This document shows positions 58,495 to 64,000 of a stretch of DNA of 64,000 bases, piece after piece. The notes below the pieces were generated by a model. It did not search any database. It saw only the letters and a program-made list of their open reading frames with translations, and was not told where the DNA came from. This DNA comes from Marinomonas sp. UCMA 3892. Lineage in GTDB: Bacteria; Pseudomonadota; Gammaproteobacteria; Pseudomonadales; Marinomonadaceae. The stretch lies in assembly GCF_012726345.1 (NCBI RefSeq), contig NZ_PTXN01000021.1, positions 1 to 64,000 on the forward strand. Direction: 5' to 3'. A program made the position numbers and the translations under genes. Within the stretch, counting starts at the first letter, position 1; each line of letters starts with the position of its first letter.

Positions 58495-59097
58495 ATGACC
58501 ATGAACTCTCTACCTTTATATCTCGCCCACGGTGCTGGTGCAGGTCACAATCACACTTTTTTAAAGCAACTTTGTGACGCAATATCTGAGCAAAGGCAGC
58601 AAGCTGCGATACCAGTAACTTTTTCATATATGCAAGAGCAAGAGCGTTTAGGAAAGAAAAGGCCACCACCTAGATTTAACACCCTTGTTCCTGAATTTGC
58701 TGAGCATATTGTGGATGAGAATAGCTGTATTGTTGCTGGGAAATCCATGGGAGGCCGAGTGGCTACACAGCTAACGGATCTACCTATGGTGAAAGCTGTA
58801 GTATGTTTCGGCTTTCCTTTCTATCCAGCCGGAAAGCCCGAAAAAAATAGATTATCGTTTCTTGCTGAACTCAAAGCACCATGTTTGATTATTCAAGGCA
58901 CAAGAGATCAATTAGGTTCGTACGATTGGGTTAGCAAGCAGATGTTGCCTGACAATGTGAATATTCTTTGGATAGAAGGTGCGGACCATGACTTTAAAAC
59001 GCTAAAAAAATACAATAAAAGCATAGAAGACACTGTTTTAGAAATAGCTATTCACACGAAAAACTGGCTAGAAAACAATATCGAAACCGAAGCTTAA
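58495..59097 (+). CDS. Alpha/beta-hydrolase family protein (KANL3/Tex30-like)
   Basis: A 200-aa small hydrolase. LAHGAGAGHNH (about residues 9-19) is the oxyanion loop, GKSMGGR (about 82-88) the nucleophile elbow with serine, and a late Asp and His (IQGTRDQLG; GADHDF) complete the triad. The family is found in bacteria and eukaryotes but the substrate is unknown. Start codon is uncertain: no clear ribosome binding site; Met codons at 58495 and 58501 are both possible. tusA follows after 18 bp. Confidence 0.83.
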   Translation: MTMNSLPLYLAHGAGAGHNHTFLKQLCDAISEQRQQAAIPVTFSYMQEQERLGKKRPPPRFNTLVPEFAEHIVDENSCIVAGKSMGGRVATQLTDLPMVKAVVCFGFPFYPAGKPEKNRLSFLAELKAPCLIIQGTRDQLGSYDWVSKQMLPDNVNILWIEGADHDFKTLKKYNKSIEDTVLEIAIHTKNWLENNIETEA

Positions 59098-59115
59098 CCT
59101 ATTGAGAGAACTATT

Positions 59116-59349
59116 ATGGAACACCAAGCGCTGCTTGATGCAACAGATTTACTTTGCCCTGAACCTGTAATGATGCTTCATGTAGAGATGCGAAAACTGG
59201 CTGCGAAGGAAGTGCTAAAAGTCATTGCGACAGATCCGTCAACGACAAGAGATATTCCAAAGTTCTGTCAATTTCTTGGACACAAGCTTATCCAACAAGA
59301 TCAAGAAGGAGATATTTATTACTATTGGATCGAAAAGAAAGAAGGTTAG
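59116..59349 (+). CDS. tusA: Sulfur carrier protein TusA
   Basis: A 77-aa protein of the TusA/SirA family. LLCPEPVMMLH holds the active cysteine (C14) in the CPEP motif that takes a persulfide. It passes sulfur from IscS to the TusBCD/E relay for tRNA 2-thiouridine, and can serve other sulfur routes. The length is typical. It lies behind the alpha/beta-hydrolase gene and before a terminator. Confidence 0.92.
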   Translation: MEHQALLDATDLLCPEPVMMLHVEMRKLAAKEVLKVIATDPSTTRDIPKFCQFLGHKLIQQDQEGDIYYYWIEKKEG

Positions 59350-59355
59350 TTCTAA

Positions 59356-59395
59356 GAAAAAGAGCCCAAATCACATAATTCGGGCTCTTTTTTAC
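59356..59395. terminator. Terminator between tusA and the CBS gene
   Basis: AAAAAGAGCCC (59357-59367) pairs with GGGCTCTTTTT (59382-59392) with a 14-base centre. T runs follow on both strands, so both converging genes can use it. Confidence 0.75.
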
Positions 59396-59420
59396 CTTAA
59401 AATAATAAACTAAGAATGAA

Positions 59421-60014
59421 TTAGGCCACTTTCAGCTTTTTGGATTGCTCTTTTTGCCCAAGAATCGCACTTTGGTATGTCTGCGCAAAACTAGAAAATG
59501 AAACATCGATATCTAGTCTAAGCTGACGAGCAACATCATTAGATGAAATCAAACCACGTATCATCTTTGTATCTTCATCAATAACAAGTAAGTGCTGCAG
59601 CTTATTATTACGCTGGCTAAATAAAAGTGACTCGATATCTGAATGTTTTAGGGAGGTATAAGATAGAGCAAGTAATACTTCTTTTGCTCTCATCAAATCT
59701 GCAACCATCAATTCTGAACGTTGAAAACCATTTGCTACCTGTTTAATGAAGACATCTTCAGACAAGTCTTCAAGACTAATAACGCCAACAAAGCGATTAT
59801 CGGCATCGACTACGATTTTCATGCGTACATGTTCTTTTCTCATCAACTGAACCAGCTCATCCGCACGAGTATTTGATTCAATTACCCGTGGGCCAGCCGT
59901 TTGAAAATCAGTAAAGACTGATAATGCAGAAGAATAAAGGTTTATATTTTCTGTGGTTGTAGGCCAAGTTAATTCGTTAACGTCTTTTGTAGATACATAA
60001 GTTAGTGTTTTCAT
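59421..60014 (-). CDS. CBS-domain pair protein
   Basis: A 197-aa soluble protein with two CBS motifs (about residues 45-95, with VRMKIVVDADNRFVGVISLEDL, and 105-160, with LQHLLVIDEDTKMIRGLISSNDVA). CBS pairs bind adenosine nucleotides and control partner proteins; none is fused here. A signal is not present. The small secreted-protein gene lies 46 bp upstream on the same strand, so the two may be co-transcribed. Confidence 0.88.
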   Translation of the reverse strand: MKTLTYVSTKDVNELTWPTTTENINLYSSALSVFTDFQTAGPRVIESNTRADELVQLMRKEHVRMKIVVDADNRFVGVISLEDLSEDVFIKQVANGFQRSELMVADLMRAKEVLLALSYTSLKHSDIESLLFSQRNNKLQHLLVIDEDTKMIRGLISSNDVARQLRLDIDVSFSSFAQTYQSAILGQKEQSKKLKVA

Positions 60015-60060
60015 GATTAATCCCCAGTGTAAAAAATAAAATAGCTAAAGTGTGGGTGTG

Positions 60061-60366
60061 TTAAATCAGTGAAAACGGTGGAGCTCTTGGGTTGATGCTA
60101 TCACTAACTTTAGCAATAACAGGAAAGCGGTAATTTAGAAAAGACGTCTGGGTTAAAGTGGAGACATGAGTCCGAAACGGAGTTAATACAATACAGCCGC
60201 TATCCGCTCCATTATCTTGATCTGGGACAACGACTTCATCGCACCTTTGTTCTATAGTGGGTTCTAGCCAGCGAAATTGATTTACTTCTTGAGCATTGGC
60301 GCGCTGAGATATCGTCAATAAAGACGATATAATCACGGCAATGATCATTAGTAATTGAATTTTCAT
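60061..60366 (-). CDS. Small secreted protein, 101 aa, unknown
   Basis: A signal peptide (about residues 1-25, ending ANA) precedes a short acidic stretch with two cysteines (CDEVVVPDQDNGADSGC), which could form one disulfide, and a Pro-rich C-terminus (INPRAPPF). A TAGGG ribosome binding site lies before the ATG. I recognise no family. The open frame, the signal peptide and the ribosome binding site make it a likely real gene, but a chance frame is not excluded. Confidence 0.6.
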   Translation of the reverse strand: MKIQLLMIIAVIISSLLTISQRANAQEVNQFRWLEPTIEQRCDEVVVPDQDNGADSGCIVLTPFRTHVSTLTQTSFLNYRFPVIAKVSDSINPRAPPFSLI

Positions 60367-60567
60367 GGCAAACCCTAGTCCTTGTTCTGTCTAGTAAATA
60401 TAGGCTTGCTCCTGCCTAAATCCCAGCCTTTTTTACAAAATGCCGCATTTTTTCACGATCAAACACTTTGACTAACAATTGTGGTGTAAATAAGGGGGGC
60501 ATAATTACAGATATATAAAAATAGTTGGCGATGGCATTAATAACACCACCACCCTAACAAATGCGAC
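60367..60567. other. Intergenic stretch without a visible gene
   Basis: About 200 bp between the small secreted-protein gene and the terminator of the MaoC-like gene. I see no coding frame with a ribosome binding site, no tRNA and no strong repeat. The part next to the leftward gene should hold its promoter. Confidence 0.5.
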
Positions 60568-60600
60568 AAAAGCATTACCAGCTATGGGTTAATGCTTTTT
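60568..60600 (-). terminator. Terminator of the MaoC-like gene
   Basis: AAAAGCATTA (60568-60577) pairs with TAATGCTTTT (60590-60599). Read leftward, the stem ends in four As of the plus strand, that is, a U run on the minus-strand RNA. It lies 16 bp past the stop of the hydratase gene. Confidence 0.6.
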
Positions 60601-60615
60601 ATTAACTTTGCACTT

Positions 60616-61032
60616 TTATGCTGGCAGCATAATGGTTGCTTCACCTGTCACAACTACTTTACCGTCACACTCACACACTGTTTTTAGTGTCGCACGACGA
60701 CGACGCTCATTGATATCAGTAACGGTTACTGTCGTAACCACTTCTTGACCAACAAAAACCGGAGAGCGGAACTTTAGCGTTTGCTCTAAATAAATACAGC
60801 CAGGTCCTGGCAATTGAGTACCTATCGCTGCTGAGATAAAGCCAGCTGTCAGCATGCCATGGGCAATTGGCTGACCGAAAGAAGTCGTTGCTGCATATTC
60901 AGCATCTAAATGAACAGGGTTTGTATCACCTGTTACATCAGCAAAAGCTTGTACATCTGCCTGTGTAACCACTTTGCGATATTCAACACTTTGATCAATT
61001 GAAAGTTGCTCTAATGTATAGCCTGTAGTCAT
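60616..61032 (-). CDS. MaoC-like (R)-specific enoyl-CoA hydratase
   Basis: A 138-aa hotdog enzyme of the PhaJ/MaoC type. FADVTGDTNPVHLDAEYAATTSFGQPIAHGML (about residues 28-59) holds the catalytic aspartate and histidine of the hydratase 2 motif. It hydrates trans-2-enoyl-CoA to the R-3-hydroxy form, feeding polyhydroxyalkanoate or fatty-acid metabolism. The start at 61032 was chosen because AAGGA lies six bases before it. Confidence 0.9.
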   Translation of the reverse strand: MTTGYTLEQLSIDQSVEYRKVVTQADVQAFADVTGDTNPVHLDAEYAATTSFGQPIAHGMLTAGFISAAIGTQLPGPGCIYLEQTLKFRSPVFVGQEVVTTVTVTDINERRRRATLKTVCECDGKVVVTGEATIMLPA

Positions 61033-61099
61033 TACCAATCCTTATTTTGTCATTTTCGGTTATGGTACACTCTCGCCGGACTATTCTTAAGAGGTATCT

Positions 61100-61744
61100 A
61101 TGGTTAAGTTGGTAATTTTTGATTGGGACGGTACCTTATTCGACTCCATCGACAATATATGTCATAGCATGTTGCAGGCTGGCCACTTGGCAAGCGCACC
61201 AAGAAGAGCAAAAGACGATATAAAAAATATTATTGGTTTATCTCTTGACAAAGCTGTAGACACGGTTTGGCCAGAGTTATCTTTAAATGAAAAAAATACA
61301 ATTATCGAGCACTATAAGGCTATCTATGTGGCATCGGATCAAACGCCACCACTGGCTTATCCCGGCGTTATAGATGTCTTGAATAAGCTACAAGCTGCAG
61401 ATATGAAAATGGCGGTAGCCACGGGTAAAAGTCGTCGAGGGCTTGAAAGAGTAATGTCTCTAACTAATACAAGAGATTACTTTGTTGCATCCCGCTGTGC
61501 CGATGAAGTCATATCTAAACCACACCCGTTAATGCTGGAGCAAATACTAGCTGAGCTAAATATTTCGCCAGAGCACGCCATTATGATTGGTGATACAGAA
61601 TACGACCTAAATATGGCAACCAATGCGGGAATGAAAAGCATTGGAGTTACTTATGGCGCACATCAAGAAGAACGACTAAGAGCTTGCCAACCGCACGCAC
61701 TAATAAATGATTTCTATCAATTATCAAACATTTTAGGGTTATAG
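61100..61744 (+). CDS. HAD-superfamily phosphatase, Gph-like
   Basis: A 214-aa hydrolase of the phosphoglycolate phosphatase branch. FDWDGTLFDS (about residues 7-16) is motif I, MAVATGKSR motif II, and MIGDTEYDLNMATNAGMKSIGVTYG motifs III and IV. A helical cap (C1) lies between. A gene of this kind precedes sppA in many gammaproteobacteria, often next to rluC; the substrate is unproven. AAGAGG precedes the ATG, and sppA follows after 3 bp. Confidence 0.9.
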   Translation: MVKLVIFDWDGTLFDSIDNICHSMLQAGHLASAPRRAKDDIKNIIGLSLDKAVDTVWPELSLNEKNTIIEHYKAIYVASDQTPPLAYPGVIDVLNKLQAADMKMAVATGKSRRGLERVMSLTNTRDYFVASRCADEVISKPHPLMLEQILAELNISPEHAIMIGDTEYDLNMATNAGMKSIGVTYGAHQEERLRACQPHALINDFYQLSNILGL

Positions 61745-61747
61745 AAA

Positions 61748-62767
61748 ATGAGCTGGACAGAAGATGAAGACCGTAAACAGTCGCTTAACGAAACGTCAAG
61801 TGAGCATGTACATACTGAGAAAAAGACCGAAATAGAGACTACAGATCCAAATAAGGAGATTTGGTCCTTACTAGAAAAAACACTTAGTGAAAACCTTATT
61901 GAAAAGCGTCGCGCTAGACGCTGGAGAATCTTCTTTCGTTTTACCACACTCGCGATTTTCCTAGCGGTAGTTGGTGGATGGTTTGCAAAATCTAACTTTC
62001 AAGATGTCAGTTTAGAAGGAGACATAGTTGCCATGATTCCAATGCGTGGCGTTATTGGTGCCGATAACGAGATTGAATCATCTGAGTTTGTTGGTTTACT
62101 TGATGCTGCTTACCAAAACTCACGCTTAAAGGGTGTGGTCATTGAAATGAATAGCCCAGGTGGAAGCCCGGTTCATTCTGGTATTATTTACGACGCCATT
62201 CGCGCCAAAGAGCAAAACTATCCTGACATTCCAGTTCTCGTAGTTGTTGAAGACATGGCCGCTTCCGGGGGTTACTACATTGCGTCCGCAGCAAATGAAA
62301 TCTACGCCGATAAAGCCAGTTTAGTTGGCTCAATTGGTGTTATTTCCTCCGGCTTTGACGCAAGTAACTTGCTTGAAAAAATTGGTGTGGAACGACGCAC
62401 TTTTACAGCGGGGCGCAACAAGGCTTTTCTTGACCCATTCGCCCCAATGACCGAAGAAGCCAAAGTGAAATGGCAAGCTGTGTTAGATGAAACTCATCAA
62501 CAGTTCATCAATGCAGTAAAAGAAGGTCGTGGGGATAGGCTTGTTATTACGGATGATGTCTTCTCAGGTATGCTATTTACTGGTTCACAAGCCATCAAGA
62601 TTGGTTTGATCGATGGTTTGGCAAGCGTAACTGATATATTGGACGCACGTTTCCCCGATGCAGAGCCTGTTGTCTATGAGCCGAAACAAGATTCATGGAA
62701 AGAGCTAGCTAAAGAGTTTGGTGTTGAAATGGCGACAAGAGTTATAAACACTACCAGCATCCAATAA
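61748..62767 (+). CDS. sppA: Signal peptide peptidase SppA, S49 family, short form
   Basis: A 339-aa inner-membrane serine protease of the single-domain SppA type. A charged cytoplasmic part (1-58) leads to one membrane helix (61-79). The Ser-Lys dyad is visible: S173 in MAASGGYYIAS and K225 in AGRNKAFLDPF, 52 residues later as in known short SppA proteins. PGGSPVHSG is the substrate loop. It digests leftover signal peptides in the membrane. It follows the HAD gene by 3 bp; a hairpin terminator lies 40 bp behind it. Confidence 0.93.
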   Translation: MSWTEDEDRKQSLNETSSEHVHTEKKTEIETTDPNKEIWSLLEKTLSENLIEKRRARRWRIFFRFTTLAIFLAVVGGWFAKSNFQDVSLEGDIVAMIPMRGVIGADNEIESSEFVGLLDAAYQNSRLKGVVIEMNSPGGSPVHSGIIYDAIRAKEQNYPDIPVLVVVEDMAASGGYYIASAANEIYADKASLVGSIGVISSGFDASNLLEKIGVERRTFTAGRNKAFLDPFAPMTEEAKVKWQAVLDETHQQFINAVKEGRGDRLVITDDVFSGMLFTGSQAIKIGLIDGLASVTDILDARFPDAEPVVYEPKQDSWKELAKEFGVEMATRVINTTSIQ

Positions 62768-62804
62768 ATATCAGCTTGATAACATTAAAGATCAGCCAGT
62801 ACCA

Positions 62805-62832
62805 CTAAGCTCCTGCGGGAGCTTTTTTATTG
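62805..62832 (+). terminator. Terminator of sppA
   Basis: AAGCTCC (62807-62813) pairs with GGAGCTT (62818-62824) around TGCG, and a T run follows. It lies about 40 bp after the sppA stop. Confidence 0.75.
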
Positions 62833-62964
62833 TCTAAAATATACCAAAGCAAAAAAATGAAAGCTGCCAGTAACTCACCATCTTGTTTTACAATAAAGAT
62901 AAATTTGATAAACTAAATACTTAATTTATTAAATTTTATTCTTAAACGATCAGTAGGATGATAT

Positions 62965-63729
62965 ATGGCTCGCAAAGCAAACATAGCAAGAGAAGAAATT
63001 CACCAAGCCTGCTGGGAGTTGATAGAAAAGAACAGCTTCCCAAATATTCCTCGTTTAACCGAATACTTTCTACAAAAGGACGGACGTCGCTGCTCAAACA
63101 CTACCTTCCTGAATGCAATTACTGACTGGGAAGAAGCCTACAAAGAACAGCAACAACACGAATTAAGCGAACTCAATGATGTATTGCTTCCTGTTTTTAA
63201 GCGCTTTTCAAGAGAAGTGACTCAAAACCTCGGAAAATTACTTGATGAAAAATCGTCCGAAATTGAGCAACACCAAAAACTCAAGCAAGAAGCAACACGA
63301 AGTGGTTATATGTCTTTATCTTCAGCATTAATCGAATTACAAACAGCATATGATTCATTAATGTCAGAGCACAAAAAAGTAGGTGATGAAGCAGAAACCT
63401 TTAAACAAAAATTTGCATTTAGTGAGCAAAGATACCAAGAAGTGATTGCTCAAAACTCTGTATTAACCAGCCAGATCAAACAAGAAGAAAAAGATAACGC
63501 CGAACTCAGAATTAACCTTGCCCAAAAAGAAGTAGATCTTGCCAAACAAGACAATCAAATTGCTAAGCTAACTGAAGAAAACGCGAAACTGGCAGCAACA
63601 CTAGAAGAAAACCAACAAAATAAAATAAAAGATGACGCGAAAAAGTGGCAAGAAATGACAAAAAAACTCGATGCGTTAACCAGCTCAGTGAAAACCATGC
63701 AACGCAAAGATAGAGGCACGAAACAATAA
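62965..63729 (+). CDS. KfrA-like DNA-binding coiled-coil protein
   Basis: A 254-aa protein. The N-terminal domain (about residues 1-60, with REEIHQACWELIEKNSFPNIPRLTEYFLQKDGRRCSNTTFLNAI) resembles the helix-turn-helix KfrA domain known from plasmid replication and partition. The rest is coiled coil (about 80-235), typical of KfrA, rich in Gln, Glu and Lys. Plasmid KfrA regulates segregation; chromosomal copies also occur. There is no sign of a plasmid around it here. AGGATG before the ATG is a usable ribosome binding site. Confidence 0.82.
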   Translation: MARKANIAREEIHQACWELIEKNSFPNIPRLTEYFLQKDGRRCSNTTFLNAITDWEEAYKEQQQHELSELNDVLLPVFKRFSREVTQNLGKLLDEKSSEIEQHQKLKQEATRSGYMSLSSALIELQTAYDSLMSEHKKVGDEAETFKQKFAFSEQRYQEVIAQNSVLTSQIKQEEKDNAELRINLAQKEVDLAKQDNQIAKLTEENAKLAATLEENQQNKIKDDAKKWQEMTKKLDALTSSVKTMQRKDRGTKQ

Positions 63730-63782
63730 CCGTTATAATGAGTCACTCGCCATATCCGCGCATTCATAATTAAGAAGAGAAG

Positions 63783-64000
63783 ATGAGCTACAAACAATCA
63801 GCCGTTCGTGATTTATCCACCATCAAAGACTTCATTCGTTGGACATTTAGTCGCTTTAAACAGGCAGACTTGTTTTACGGTCATGGTACAGACAATCCAT
63901 GGGATGAAGCTGTTCATCTTGTTATGGGCGCATTAAAACTTCCACTCGACTTTGATCGTGATATGTTAAATTGCGCTCTGACCTACAATGAAAAGAAACA
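63783..64000 (+). CDS. prmB: Ribosomal protein L3 glutamine methyltransferase, N-terminal part
   Basis: The gene runs off the right edge; 72 codons are visible. The start MSYKQSAVRDLSTIKDFIRW, then RFKQADLFYGHGTDNPWDEA and LVMGALKLPLDF, are characteristic of PrmB, which N5-methylates a glutamine of ribosomal protein L3. The methyltransferase domain with its NPPY motif lies past the edge and was not seen. A purine-rich stretch (AAGAAGAGAAG) stands before the ATG. Confidence 0.9.
   Translation, partial: MSYKQSAVRDLSTIKDFIRWTFSRFKQADLFYGHGTDNPWDEAVHLVMGALKLPLDFDRDMLNCALTYNEKK

Noticed and set aside
62965..63729. Integrated plasmid around the KfrA-like gene
   Set aside because: Flanked by sppA and prmB, both core genes; no replication, partition or integrase genes are near.

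Overview
The window looks like a stretch of chromosome from a marine gammaproteobacterium of the Oceanospirillales, most probably Marinomonas or a close relative. This is inferred from the AT-rich DNA (roughly 40 percent G+C by eye), the family mix, and conserved gammaproteobacterial blocks: ruvCAB-tolQRAB-pal-cpoB, tesA/ybbAP, hemN-fnr and HAD-sppA. No rRNA or CRISPR array was seen. Genes are dense, mostly in short operons separated by strong bidirectional hairpin terminators.

Layout. 1-5.5 kb: a hairpin-rich left edge, a PLP ornithine/lysine decarboxylase with a structured leader, a split YeeE/YedE transporter, a TerB-like pair, sodB and a membrane coiled-coil protein. 5.6-8.3 kb: cysDN (sulfate activation). 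8.3-10.2 kb: an iron-linked marR/siderophore-reductase operon and a GreA-like protein. 10.3-19.2 kb: aspS, then ruvCAB running without a visible break into tolQRAB-pal-cpoB, with a LexA-type box before ruvC. 19.2-20.5 kb: two identical tRNA-Lys genes and nadA. 20.5-29.9 kb: a large coiled-coil membrane protein, a nitroreductase, tRNA-Ser(GGA), a PhoD-like phosphatase, a thioesterase, a degenerate GGDEF protein, yciH, truC, a 2-hydroxyacid dehydrogenase and tesA. 29.9-35.4 kb: a YbbAP-type ABC exporter and polB. 35.4-43.7 kb: tatD, a degenerate EAL-HDOD protein, cheV, a TSUP transporter, hemH, a HAD hydrolase, a zinc-finger protein, a TIGR01777 epimerase-like protein and a CbiX-like protein.

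43.7-49.1 kb holds the most unusual block: a three-gene SMC/condensin-like operon of the MksF-MksE-MksB (Wadjet JetA-JetB-JetC) type. The nuclease gene jetD/mksG is not found beside it. It is followed by bolA and a two-gene STAS plus receiver-PP2C partner-switching module. 51-64 kb: a UPF0149 protein, recQ-sprT, ttcA, a YfaZ-like protein, apt, an fnr-hemN pair with an Anr/Fnr box, tusA, a CBS-pair protein, a MaoC hydratase, HAD-sppA, a KfrA-like DNA-binding protein and the first part of prmB.

Regulatory sites read directly from the sequence include a LexA-type box (ruvCAB), an Fnr/Anr box (hemN), a Fur-like box overlapping a sigma-70 promoter beside a 35-bp near-continuous palindrome (marR-sip), a second weaker Fur-like box (before the 504-aa coiled-coil gene), two tRNA promoters, and a hairpin in the decarboxylase leader. 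CysN carries a C-terminal tail that looks like a decayed APS kinase domain. Functional calls rest on motif recognition only; no database search was run.
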